Source: a virus. From it: DNA of 52,135 nt. The number at the start of each line of letters is the position of its first letter. Within the stretch, counting starts at the first letter, position 1. Shown one piece after another: positions 40,881-48,042 of the stretch. The notes under the pieces were generated by a model. It worked only from the letters and a program-made list of their open reading frames with translations, ran no database searches and had not been told where the DNA came from. The DNA is taken from positions 1 through 52,135 of IMG/VR virus record IMGVR_UViG_3300044675_006493; one strand, 5' to 3'. Position numbers and translations under genes: made by a program.

Positions 40881-41121
40881 AAAAACGTACAAACAACAAA
40901 CCATGACGTCCGAATAGGGGCCAGAGGCCCGCGGTCCGAAACCGAGAACGATTCCCAACCCGCGGGCAGGGGTAAGGGGGCAAAGGTGGGGCATGCCCTG
41001 AGAGGGTCCTAGAATGCCCTGTGTCGAGGTTGGGGGGATCCTGGGGTACTTACCCCCTAGTTGGGGGGTGGATCGCAGTAGGGGGCCTTGTGGGGGCCTT
41101 AGAGGGAATCTGAGAAAATGC

Positions 41122-41149
41122 TTGACTTCCGCGGTGGGATCCCTAGAAT
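41122..41149 (+). promoter_or_regulatory. Promoter for the rightward accessory gene
   Basis: TTGACT (41122-41127), 16-nt spacer, TAGAAT (41144-41149), followed by GGTCTC. The -10 and following bases resemble the minus-strand promoter at 46855-46883 (TAGAATGGGGTCTC). The transcript would have a ~100-nt leader before the gene at 41259. Confidence 0.65.
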
Positions 41150-41258
41150 GGTCTCTGTCAGGGGCTAGCCACGATGGCGCCGCTGGCCTGAGATCCTTGA
41201 AAACCGAGCATGTCGTCTAGTGGGGGCCATGGCCGCACCTACCTACAGAGGAGCAACC

Positions 41259-41582
41259 ATGTCCATTTCCATTACCACTGTCCCGATGTCCATCATGACC
41301 GAGCGGGCCGCGTCATCGTCTTTCGATTTCGCGGCGGTCCTAGCGGCGGCCCTTGCGGCCGCGGCGGATTCCCAAGCCATCACTGTGAACACTGATGACG
41401 GCGAGGGTTGGGTCACGAGCACGGCCAACGGCCATGTCAGGGGGCTACAGGAGCGCCACGGTCCGGCATTCCTGACGGCGCAAGGCTTGACCGATCAATA
41501 CGTGGTCAAGGCAGGCGTGACGGGTCAGGGCATGCCTGACGGCCGCAAAGCGGTCAAGGTGGCCCTTGTCCCCAAGCCATAG
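41259..41582 (+). CDS. Hypothetical GC-rich accessory protein
   Basis: 107 residues; AGAGGAG 5 nt before ATG 41259 decides the start over ATG 41220/41229. Starts Ser/Ile/Thr-rich (MSISITTVPMSIM), then an Ala-rich stretch (FAAVLAAALAAAADSQ), then DDGEGWVTSTANGHVRGLQERHGPAFLTAQG. Codons are markedly GC-rich compared with the rest of the phage, suggesting recent transfer. Good promoter and Shine-Dalgarno point to strong early expression. No family recognised. Confidence 0.65.
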   Translation: MSISITTVPMSIMTERAASSSFDFAAVLAAALAAAADSQAITVNTDDGEGWVTSTANGHVRGLQERHGPAFLTAQGLTDQYVVKAGVTGQGMPDGRKAVKVALVPKP

Positions 41583-41767
41583 CACTAGCGGAGAATCTAG
41601 AACCTAGAACCTAGTCCCGCGGTCGTGGCCCCCACTAGGCGACATGCTCGACGGCGCCACGCTGCCATCGGGTCCCCGACAGGGGACGCGGTGACGGTAC
41701 GGCGCGGACCGCTACGGCCGACGGCCGTCAGGCGGGTACCGCGTGCCGCCCAGGTGCCAGAACATAT

Positions 41768-41832
41768 GTTCGACGAACACCCGTTCGACTCCGCCACGGA
41801 TCGAACACCCGTTCGACGAACACCCGTTCGAC
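41768..41832 (+). repeat. Tandem TTCGAC/CGAACACCCG repeats
   Basis: CGAACACCCGTTCGAC occurs three times (41774-41789, 41802-41817, 41817-41832); a 22-bp unit starting GTTCGACG is perfect at 41768-41789 and 41811-41832, 43 nt apart. The 463-nt region 41583-42045 holds no convincing gene. Repeats with GTTCGAC/GTCGAAC symmetry could be protein-binding sites. Confidence 0.6.
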
Positions 41833-41851
41833 GCCGCGCGGCGCGCGGACC

Positions 41852-41940
41852 GAGGCGGGGAGCGGCCATGGGCGGCCGGCTCCAATGGGCGGAAAGTTTT
41901 CGGGTTGGGCTTTGACGGTCCGCGGAAATTTTTTTTTCGG
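41852..41940 (+). repeat. Direct repeat R1, upstream flank of accessory gene
   Basis: Similar to R2 at 47243-47340: both start GAGGCGGG, share GCTCCAATGGGC (41879-41890 and 47269-47280), then G(G/A)AAGTTT, and end in long T-runs. Each lies about 110-170 nt before a plus-strand gene (42046 and 47505). Confidence 0.6.
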
Positions 41941-42045
41941 CGAAAACTTTTTGTTCGGGTTGCCCAGTTTTTTGTGTGTGTTGTTTCGGTTATGTGTTTC
42001 ATGAGTTGTCGAACGGTTTTGTTCGGCTTTGAGAATGGAGCGGTT

Positions 42046-42444
42046 ATGGATAGAGAAGTGCGGTTTTGTTTTCCTATCGGAGATGATGATGTTTCGGTTG
42101 GGGGGGAGGTTCGGATCTTTCCTCACGACGCGGATTGCGACGGAATGGTTCGGTTGGAGTTCGTTGACGGTTCTGAGCGGTCTGTGTTGGTACTGACTGA
42201 CACGGAAGCGAAACGGATTGCTGACGGATTTGATGCGGTGTTTAGCGGTTTGTTGGAATCGCAGTTTTGTGCGGGTGTGTTGATCGTTGAGGCGGGCTGG
42301 ACATCTAGCGGAGCCAAGCGGGTGTTGTTGTTTTCGGACGATCACGACGAGAGAGTTTGTTTTCGGATTGAGTGCGGGATTATGTTCTCGCATTCTTTGC
42401 GGAACATGGCGACACTTATCGGATACTGGGAACAGTTCGGGTAG
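42046..42444 (+). CDS. Hypothetical accessory protein (cassette cargo 1)
   Basis: 132 residues from ATG 42046 with TGGAG 5 nt upstream. Acidic and beta-rich, with VRLEFVDGSERSVLVLTDTEAKRIADGFDAVFSGLL and SGAKRVLLFSDDHDERVCFRIECG. No family recognised. It is framed by repeats R1 and R1', which also frame the unrelated gene at 47505. High use of CGG/CGGA codon contexts differs from the replication and structural genes. Confidence 0.62.
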   Translation: MDREVRFCFPIGDDDVSVGGEVRIFPHDADCDGMVRLEFVDGSERSVLVLTDTEAKRIADGFDAVFSGLLESQFCAGVLIVEAGWTSSGAKRVLLFSDDHDERVCFRIECGIMFSHSLRNMATLIGYWEQFG

Positions 42445-42477
42445 GTTGCCGTAAGTTTCCATCGGACATGGACGGGG

Positions 42478-42524
42478 AAACCCCCAGTCGTTACCTGTAC
42501 GGGTTTCGGCTGGGGGTTTTTTCG
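42478..42524 (+). terminator. Rho-independent terminator
   Basis: 10-bp perfect stem AAACCCCCAG (42478-42487) paired with CTGGGGGTTT (42510-42519), followed by TTT. It ends the accessory plus-strand transcript 33 nt after the gene at 42046-42444. Confidence 0.8.
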
Positions 42525-42573
42525 TACCCTTTTTGCGCGGACTTTAACGGGGTTTTTGCGGGGCTTTTTCGGA

Positions 42574-42635
42574 GACCCCCCCTAATGTTTTTTCGGACCC
42601 CCGGTACCCCCCCCTACCCTTTCGGGAAGCGAACT
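42574..42635 (+). repeat. Direct repeat R1', downstream flank
   Basis: Begins with GACCCCCCCTAATGTTTTTT, identical to 47970-47989, and ends with CCCTTTCGGGAAGCGAACT, closely similar to the end of R2' at 48031. Together with R1 it frames a gene cassette. The stretch 42445-42793 otherwise holds only terminators. Confidence 0.65.
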
Positions 42636-42738
42636 ATACGGTGCTACGGAAACGAAGTGTTTGCCGTGCGGTTGCCGTCCGCCGCGTCTCGTCGCGCTGG
42701 CGGACATCGGAACCGTGTGGTTTCCGAAAGGAATGGTG

Positions 42739-42770
42739 AAGGCCCGCCCCCCGTGTGAGGAGCGGGCCTT
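42739..42770. terminator. Bidirectional terminator between convergent units
   Basis: 9-bp perfect stem AAGGCCCGC (42739-42747) / GCGGGCCTT (42762-42770), 14-nt loop, between plus-strand 42046-42444 and minus-strand 42794-43042. Confidence 0.6.
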
Positions 42771-42793
42771 CCGTTGTAGGGGCTACTGATCCG

Positions 42794-43042
42794 TTAGAAC
42801 ATGTGTTCCGCTACTGCTGGTCCGCCACCCGAACCAAAGTTGATGACCGCTTGACTCAACAACCGTTCTAACTCTTCGTTGTCCGAACAATCCGCCCAGT
42901 CGCGAGTAACCGAAACGATTGTACATCCGTGAAGTTCCGTGTAGGTTTCGCCATCCGCGAGAACCATGTAATACCGTTTGTTGGGTTGCTGCCATCCGTC
43001 TGGCAGGTCAACCGTGTCCCACCATGTTTGTTTCCGTTTCAT
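42794..43042 (-). CDS. Hypothetical small protein of the amidoligase block
   Basis: 82 residues; GGAGGAAAC before ATG 43042 fixes the start. Sequence has TWWDTVDLPDGWQQPNKRYYMVLADGETYTELHG and an acidic C-terminus CSDNEELERLL. Possibly a small alpha/beta partner or substrate. It is the last gene of the minus-strand block. No family recognised. Confidence 0.6.
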   Translation of the reverse strand: MKRKQTWWDTVDLPDGWQQPNKRYYMVLADGETYTELHGCTIVSVTRDWADCSDNEELERLLSQAVINFGSGGGPAVAEHMF

Positions 43043-43103
43043 GTTTCCTCCGTTGTTTAGTAGGGGGTCCGACCACCACGACAATGGCCGAACCCCCCGA
43101 TGT

Positions 43104-43958
43104 TTATGGGCCTTCCGAACCTAGGGAAAGTTCCGCGATGGCCCTGTAGTGGTCGTCAAGCCGAGCAAACTCCGATGCTTGTGCGTGTTCCGTGGGCTGC
43201 CAACACATACAGTTTTCCGCGCTTTCTTCGCACAGCCAACAGAATCCGCACTCTTCGCAGTCCGTGTTGGAGTAGTCCGACTCTGCCCGCCAGATGTGTA
43301 GACAGTTTTTACAGGACATGTAATCGTCCGTTGCCCGCGGTGTGGACATGGTGGACGTAATACCGCTAAGGCTGTAGATACCGCTAGCGCTGTACCGCGA
43401 TGGACGCCAAGCCTCGTAACTCCGATTGGACCACCACACTCCGTCATCCCAATGTCCGAGATGTTCGTTCATGATGTAAATGCCGTATTCCGTGTCAGGG
43501 TGCGCAGACAGAAAAGCCGCTTTGCTGGTGCCCAACCACTTTTCCGTTTTGGCCCACCACTCGTCGTCGTCGATCCGCGATGGCTCAACCGACTTGAGGT
43601 TCTCTTCCGTCCAAATCCGTGTGTCCGACTTGCGTCGTCCGGGCTTGATGGGCAGAACTCCGTTGTGAGCGATAGCGATCCGCTCATCGTGCGCCCAAGT
43701 GAACGGGTGACAGTTTTGAACCGTCTCTCCGCCACCTGTGGAGAACCGATGATGGAAGATGCCCCAACAATCCGTGTGGGCCTCCCACACCGATCTGAAC
43801 TCTGTCCACGCTTCCGTGAAATCCATGGACCGAAATCGTGCGATGTGACCGTCAAGGAGGATGGCCCAACCGAACCCGTCAGGGTTGTTGTGCGCCGCTT
43901 CCAACATCCGCTCGTCGTTTAGTTCCGCTTCGTTTGAAAAAACCGTAAGTAGACACAT
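43104..43958 (-). CDS. Class II glutamine amidotransferase (GAT-II) with Cys-rich tail
   Basis: 284 residues. Starts MCLLTVF, so removal of Met leaves the Cys2 nucleophile of N-terminal-nucleophile glutaminases; this fixes ATG 43958 (GGAGAG upstream). Family motifs: PDGFGW (26-31), HHRFSTGG (69-76, the R-x-S/A-T-x-G substrate loop), NCHPF (82-86), AHNG (97-100). The C-terminal third has a cluster of cysteines (SCKNC, DCEECGFCWLCEESAENCMC), likely zinc-binding. It would release ammonia from glutamine or cleave a gamma-glutamyl amide. It follows the amidoligase gene after 1 nt (TGATATG), so the two are co-translated and probably form one complex. Confidence 0.85.
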   Translation of the reverse strand: MCLLTVFSNEAELNDERMLEAAHNNPDGFGWAILLDGHIARFRSMDFTEAWTEFRSVWEAHTDCWGIFHHRFSTGGGETVQNCHPFTWAHDERIAIAHNGVLPIKPGRRKSDTRIWTEENLKSVEPSRIDDDEWWAKTEKWLGTSKAAFLSAHPDTEYGIYIMNEHLGHWDDGVWWSNRSYEAWRPSRYSASGIYSLSGITSTMSTPRATDDYMSCKNCLHIWRAESDYSNTDCEECGFCWLCEESAENCMCWQPTEHAQASEFARLDDHYRAIAELSLGSEGP

Positions 43959-43959
43959 A

Positions 43960-45723
43960 TCAGTTGCTCTCCGTTTCGTAGACTCGCCCGTCAATCCGAT
44001 TGATGGCGTTGCTGTACTTTTCCGCTCGTTCTCCGTCTTTCAGCCATTCGTAGAATGTGCCGAAGTCCGAAGCATTTCCGTATACGATTTCTTGTGACTT
44101 CATGACCCGCGAGTAGTTGACGAGTCCGTGAAGGAACTCTAGGTACGCCGCGAGTGTTGTTGGCAGTAGCGATGACCGAAACATCCGCACTTCGATAGTG
44201 TTCCGATTTTGGTAGTTGACGGCTGAACCGCGATCAGGCCAGCCGCGTCCCGTGGCGTAGGTGATAGCGTTCGCCATTCCGCGCATGGCGTCACCGTGTC
44301 GTCCGTACGATGAACAGTTGCGTCCCGCAAACCGTTCAAGTTCTGTACGCCACTCACCGAAGTAGTATTGGAACCGCGCGATGTGCGCCGCACTTTTGAA
44401 CGCTTTCCGACTGATGTGAACATGAATGCCCGCGTTGGCTCCACGCCAACCCGACCATTTGTGTTCGTTCCGCAGTTCGTCCCATGGGAACGTTTTCCAC
44501 AACTCCGCGTGGGCCGCGAGTGTGGCTGGGTGACTGACCATTTCAGGACCGCTAACCGTGCAGTCCGATTTGGCGTACAGGAAACCGTTGTTGTAGATGT
44601 CCGATACTGCGATTGCGTTTCCGCCCTCACGATAGTTTCCTCCGCTTAGGACGTTGAGTTCCAACTCAACTCCGAGGAAGATTGGGTCGTCAGAGTCGCC
44701 GCTGGCTATCCGTCGAACTCCCTCATCCGTTACTCCGTGGAACTCCGGGCTTGGCTTGTAACTGTACGACTGAACATACAAATCTCCGAAGTTTCCGTCG
44801 TGATCCGAAATGCTGCCGTGAGGCCACGCACCGCACGAAGGGCATGCTTCGTCCGTCCAAGAGACTTCACCGCATTCGTCGCAATCCCGAATGTATTCCG
44901 AGGTACAGTCTTGACAATATGGATCTCCGTTGGGGGCTTCCACCGTATTGTCTCCGTGGACGACACAACCGCAGTGACCGCAGGATGTGAAGTCGCCCGA
45001 GTCGTCACAACCGTGGCAAACAGGGTTCCCCGCATAAGACACCATATCGCCCCGTTGGAACGGACCGCCGCACGCCTCGCACCAAGTCCAGTCACGCCGA
45101 CTTGTGTCGTAGAGTCTGTATAGCCGACTTCTCCACGCACCCCGAATATCCGCGTAAAGGGATTCGATGGAAAACCGTTGGCCCGCGTAATCTGCGCAGA
45201 AAACCGAAAGGAAAACAGCAACCGCCCCAGCGTGTTCCGCGTTCCACTCAATCAAATCTTCCGCGTTGCCCGTCTCCCGCAGCAACTGGTACTGTAACCG
45301 CAACCCGAGGATATCTTCCGCCTGAGACAGCGCAGCGTTCATGAGCCGTTCATTGCCCTCATATCCGTGGGGCCACCGAGGAAGCCATACGTCCCGCCAA
45401 GCGTCCCTAGCCGCTTGACGCCGCATGAAAAGGTTGGTATCCGAAATGTTGTTGAGTGCCCGCAACCGATTGTCGTCCTCGGTCAACCAGCCCGCGTCAT
45501 CGTTGTATGCGGCCGTTTGTTCCCGCAAGGCATCTTCGCCCCGCCTATTGAGGAGAACTCCGAAAAAGCGAATGAGGCCGCTTGCCGTCATGGCGGGATA
45601 GGAAACTCCGAGTTCCGTCAACCGCTGGTGATACAGGAACGCAGGCGCATCTCCGCGCAGCGTTTCTATACAATGCGTAATCCGCATTGCCGCGGATTCT
45701 AGTTCTTCCGATGATGTTGGCAT
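43960..45723 (-). CDS. Zinc-ribbon amidoligase (GS-like amidoligase_2 family)
   Basis: 587 residues; ATG 45723 has AAAAGGAGCGG upstream. Residues ~1-210 are helical. Residues ~212-300 hold about six CxxC/CxxxC pairs (CEAC, CHGC, CGHCGC, CQDC, CDEC, CPSC), treble-clef-like zinc ribbons. Residues ~345-540 match the GS-like amidoligase core: GVELELN (351-357), SDCTVSGPEMVSHP (386-399; usual form D-G-S-x-G-x-E-x-V-S), GIHVHIS (432-438), QNRNTIEVRMFRSSL (505-519). The conserved Glu, Asp and His residues bind ATP/Mg, and the family joins a carboxylate to an amine. The zinc ribbons may bind a nucleic acid or protein target. Driven by its own promoter (45764-45792). Confidence 0.85.
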   Translation of the reverse strand: MPTSSEELESAAMRITHCIETLRGDAPAFLYHQRLTELGVSYPAMTASGLIRFFGVLLNRRGEDALREQTAAYNDDAGWLTEDDNRLRALNNISDTNLFMRRQAARDAWRDVWLPRWPHGYEGNERLMNAALSQAEDILGLRLQYQLLRETGNAEDLIEWNAEHAGAVAVFLSVFCADYAGQRFSIESLYADIRGAWRSRLYRLYDTSRRDWTWCEACGGPFQRGDMVSYAGNPVCHGCDDSGDFTSCGHCGCVVHGDNTVEAPNGDPYCQDCTSEYIRDCDECGEVSWTDEACPSCGAWPHGSISDHDGNFGDLYVQSYSYKPSPEFHGVTDEGVRRIASGDSDDPIFLGVELELNVLSGGNYREGGNAIAVSDIYNNGFLYAKSDCTVSGPEMVSHPATLAAHAELWKTFPWDELRNEHKWSGWRGANAGIHVHISRKAFKSAAHIARFQYYFGEWRTELERFAGRNCSSYGRHGDAMRGMANAITYATGRGWPDRGSAVNYQNRNTIEVRMFRSSLLPTTLAAYLEFLHGLVNYSRVMKSQEIVYGNASDFGTFYEWLKDGERAEKYSNAINRIDGRVYETESN

Positions 45724-45738
45724 TTCCGCTCCTTTTCC

Positions 45739-45759
45739 GTGTCCCCCCGCTGGGGACAC
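45739..45759 (-). promoter_or_regulatory. Leader hairpin of the amidoligase mRNA
   Basis: 8-bp perfect stem GTGTCCCC/GGGGACAC with a 5-nt loop directly at the predicted 5' end, 16 nt before the start codon and next to the Shine-Dalgarno. Such a 5' hairpin may stabilise the mRNA or control ribosome access. The sister promoter at 46855 also has a GCCCC-CTTT-GGGGC hairpin in its leader. Confidence 0.6.
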
Positions 45760-45763
45760 TCCC

Positions 45764-45792
45764 ATCTTACTATGCGAATAGAACCGAATCAA
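45764..45792 (-). promoter_or_regulatory. Promoter A: amidoligase operon
   Basis: Minus strand: TTGATT (45792-45787), 17-nt spacer, TAAGAT (45769-45764). The spacer CGGTTCTATTCGCATAG differs by one base from that of promoter B at 46855-46883, and the homology continues ~25 nt upstream of the -35 box. Typical sigma-70/sigma-A promoter. Confidence 0.82.
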
Positions 45793-45818
45793 TACCTTGT
45801 AAATACTTTTTTATTCCG

Positions 45819-46097
45819 TCACAAAACAACAAACCGAGGACACTCCATTTCCGTTACCTCCGCCAAAAGCATCTTCAAAGCCGAATCAAACTTTTCCGAT
45901 GTTCCGACGATTCTTATCTCCTCATCGAAGGCATCCAAACCGCGATGCGCCGTCTCCACGATGTAATGATTCAATCCACCGTGAACCGCTCCAAGCCACA
46001 TCAACCCGACTGGAAGCCCAGTATCCGTTCTTTTCCACGAATGGCCGTCGAAAACGTCAGCGTCACCGTTTTCTGTTTTCCGAACGTAGATAGTCAT
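45819..46097 (-). CDS. Hypothetical small protein
   Basis: 92 residues, GGAGGG 7-9 nt before ATG 46097, overlapping the next-upstream gene by 4 nt. Beta-like start (TIYVRKTENGDADVFDGHSWKRTD), then a helix-rich end (EKFDSALKMLLAEVTEMECPRFVVL). Last gene of the promoter-B unit. Promoter A lies just past its 3' end. No family recognised. Confidence 0.6.
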   Translation of the reverse strand: MTIYVRKTENGDADVFDGHSWKRTDTGLPVGLMWLGAVHGGLNHYIVETAHRGLDAFDEEIRIVGTSEKFDSALKMLLAEVTEMECPRFVVL

Positions 46098-46582
46098 GGC
46101 AGGACCCTCCGCTCAACCGACTTGTGACCGTTGGCAAACATGTTGTTTGTGACATTGACCGCACTTTTTTCATGGTGTAGTAACGTCCGCCTAACCGCAT
46201 CTGCCCAAGGCATCCGCGCAGTAGGACGCGCCGTGTCAATGTATGCTTCGTAGTTGCCGAAGTCAGGTGAATCCGCGGATTTCTGTGCTTCCGACAAAAG
46301 GATCTCCGCACCTAACGTGTAACCGAAACGAAACGTTTCCGCGGCTTGCTTCAACACCGTTTCAGCATTCACGTTGGCCCGCGCATCGTTTCCTAGGAAC
46401 TCGTCGTCCGCACCAACAACGTCATACAGCCATTCCCCGACTAGGCAATGGTCACCGTTGTCGTCCACGTAACGACAGTAACCACCGACCCCCAAAGGAT
46501 TCCGTTTGTGGCCGTTGAACACAACGATTCGCCGCATCCATTCCGCGACATCCTCGCCCGTGAAAACCCGCGCATTGTTCAT
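46094..46582 (-). CDS. Hypothetical protein of the accessory block
   Basis: 162 residues. AAGGAGG 7 nt before ATG 46582 decides the start; an ATG at 46606 overlapping the previous stop (TGATG) is possible. Contains VAEWMRRIVVFNGHKRNP, then GGYCRYVDDNGDHCLVGEWLYDVVGADDEFL, a pattern found in small phage/bacterial proteins of unknown function with a histidine/cysteine pair. A helical centre follows, then MPWADAVRRTLLHHEKSA. May be a partner of the amidoligase set. Confidence 0.6.
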   Translation of the reverse strand: MNNARVFTGEDVAEWMRRIVVFNGHKRNPLGVGGYCRYVDDNGDHCLVGEWLYDVVGADDEFLGNDARANVNAETVLKQAAETFRFGYTLGAEILLSEAQKSADSPDFGNYEAYIDTARPTARMPWADAVRRTLLHHEKSAVNVTNNMFANGHKSVERRVLP

Positions 46583-46605
46583 GTTGATTCCTCCTTTTTC
46601 CGACA

Positions 46606-46797
46606 TCACTCGCACTCCGCGAACAACTCTGACGCCGTGCCATTCCAACCCAACTCAATACCGTTTTCTACGCACTCCGCTGTGGCGTTAGAACCGTAAA
46701 CCGCATTCAACCGAAAATGGGTGCCTATCAGGGCCGCAATCAGCAACGCCGACAGAACAACCCAAACTCCGAAAGCAAACCGCTGTGAAATGTACAT
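46606..46797 (-). CDS. Small membrane protein, first gene after promoter B
   Basis: 63 residues, AAAAAGGAGCGGAA before ATG 46797, almost identical to the start region of the amidoligase gene. One membrane span (VWVVLSALLIAALIGTHF, ~11-28), then a short outer domain with cysteines (TAECVENG and FAECE). Function unknown; an envelope-located role is likely. Confidence 0.65.
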   Translation of the reverse strand: MYISQRFAFGVWVVLSALLIAALIGTHFRLNAVYGSNATAECVENGIELGWNGTASELFAECE

Positions 46798-46854
46798 TTC
46801 CGCTCCTTTTTGTTACGACCCGCTGGCCGTCGCCCCCTTTGGGGCCGAGACCCC

Positions 46855-46883
46855 ATTCTACTATGCGAATACAACCGAATCAA
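46855..46883 (-). promoter_or_regulatory. Promoter B: accessory minus-strand operon
   Basis: Minus strand: TTGATT (46883-46878), 17-nt spacer CGGTTGTATTCGCATAG, TAGAAT (46860-46855). Nearly identical to promoter A for ~50 nt. The leader carries a GCCCC/GGGGC hairpin and a strong Shine-Dalgarno. Confidence 0.85.
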
Positions 46884-47504
46884 TACCTTTTAGATACTTT
46901 TTTATTCCGCTGCCGCTGCCCGCTTTTCGTCGCGCTAACGGAAAACGGGCAACGGACCGATAGGGTCGATATCGTCCGAAATGCGCCGAATCACGACAAA
47001 AAACAGGCTCCGATGAGGTTGTTTTGTTCGTTTGGTGCCGATAACCTCCCCTTAGATAGCGAGAACCTTGACAATCCGCCAACAACGACACCCGCGATAA
47101 GGCCAGCGCGTCAGCGCGATTGCCCGCGATCCGCACACCGCAAAAGCGGTTTCGGAAACGGAAAACGGCTCGACCTCTCGCGGAATGTCGGGTTTTAGTC
47201 GGGCGCGCGGCTCGAACTCATAGTGCTCGGCCAAGCCCGCCTGAGGCGGGAGGCGGAAGGGCGCGGGCGCTCCAATGGGCTGGAAGTTTCTTGGGTCCCG
47301 CCGAGTTGAAGCCAAAATTTTTTTGAAATTTTTTTGATTTTTTTTTGCGGTTGGAAATATTTTTGCTGATGAGAATATTTTTGTTGGATTTTGGTTGTTG
47401 TGGCTATAACATGTTCTTTGCTGCTACAAGCGTTTGATGCGAGCAGAAGCAAAGATCAAATGTTGGCCATACTAAAAGCATTGGCACAGATAAAGGAGTC
47501 AAGC
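46884..47504. other. Divergent intergenic region with repeat R2
   Basis: About 620 nt without a convincing gene. It holds the upstream part of promoter B, a GC-rich stretch, a perfect hairpin CCCGCC-TGA-GGCGGG (47236-47250), direct repeat R2 (47243-47340, with GCTCCAATGGGC), T-runs to 47346, and a possible TTGTTG...TATAAC promoter (about 47382-47410) for the plus-strand gene at 47505. It separates leftward and rightward transcription. Confidence 0.6.
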
Positions 47505-47951
47505 ATGCAGGAAAATAATCGAACAATGTTTTTTGAGGCCGCAGATGTTTACGGTCTTTCTTATTGTCTTGATTTTGTTGCTTCCTATATTTCTTGTGAA
47601 TTGGATATCCATCTTTTTGCATCGATGTTTGACGGAAAAGTTTGCAAGGAACCTTTCACGTTTTCTTCGCAAGGAAAAACCAATGAAGATCTCAGCGAAA
47701 ATTGTTTGGATTCAATTTTTGAGGATTGTTCCAAGTTTCTTTTGGAGAAATCTTCCTTACTTCTTCATTGCAAAGCCTTTGGTTTGGACGGCAACAAAGC
47801 AGGTATGACATTTTCCTTGGGGAGAAATGAGAGGCCCAATCCTCTGGAGTTTTCTTTCCCGGGTGACGCAATACATATTTTGGAACTTTCTTCCTTCATG
47901 TACGGGCGCACTTCTTATTGCGAAAAAGAAGGAAAGATTTGTATTGGTTGA
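47505..47951 (+). CDS. Hypothetical accessory protein (cassette cargo 2)
   Basis: 148 residues; AAAGGAG 6 nt before ATG 47505. Several cysteines and Phe/Ser-rich strands (LSYCLDFVASYISCELDIHLFASMFDGKVC, KSSLLLHCKAFGLDGNKAGMTFSLG). No family recognised. Framed by R2 upstream and R2' downstream, as the unrelated gene 42046-42444 is by R1 and R1'. The AT-rich codon use is unlike cargo 1. Confidence 0.6.
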   Translation: MQENNRTMFFEAADVYGLSYCLDFVASYISCELDIHLFASMFDGKVCKEPFTFSSQGKTNEDLSENCLDSIFEDCSKFLLEKSSLLLHCKAFGLDGNKAGMTFSLGRNERPNPLEFSFPGDAIHILELSSFMYGRTSYCEKEGKICIG

Positions 47952-47969
47952 TTGAAAAACATTTTTGCC

Positions 47970-48031
47970 GACCCCCCCTAATGTTTTTTTGAGATTTTTA
48001 GACCCCCCCCACCCCTTTGGGGAAACGAACT
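47970..48031 (+). repeat. Direct repeat R2', downstream flank and leader of the AIG2-like gene
   Basis: GACCCCCCCTAATGTTTTTT (47970-47989) is identical to 42574-42593; the end ACCCCTTTGGGGAAACGAACT matches R1' closely and forms a CCCC-TTT-GGGG hairpin. It ends 12 nt before the AIG2-like gene. Confidence 0.65.
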
Positions 48032-48042
48032 TTTGGAGCATC

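Noticed and set aside
40753-40983. Minus-strand 76-codon hydrophobic frame
   Set aside because: No Shine-Dalgarno, runs through the iterons and origin-like region, unusual Phe/Cys content; probably chance.
41763-41790. GTTCGACTCC resembling a tRNA T-arm
   Set aside because: No acceptor, D or anticodon stems around it; the motif is part of a local repeat. I saw no convincing tRNA anywhere, but a covariance search would be decisive.
41625-41915. Arg/Pro-rich plus-strand frame over the TTCGAC repeats
   Set aside because: No ribosome site, low-complexity product, other frames are equally open because of GC content.
41743-42045. N-terminal extension of the gene at 42046
   Set aside because: The extension runs through the repeat R1 and T-runs; a good Shine-Dalgarno supports ATG 42046.
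42372-42758. 128-codon plus-strand frame past the accessory gene
   Set aside because: It passes through the terminator and repeat R1' and overlaps the real gene end; no ribosome site.
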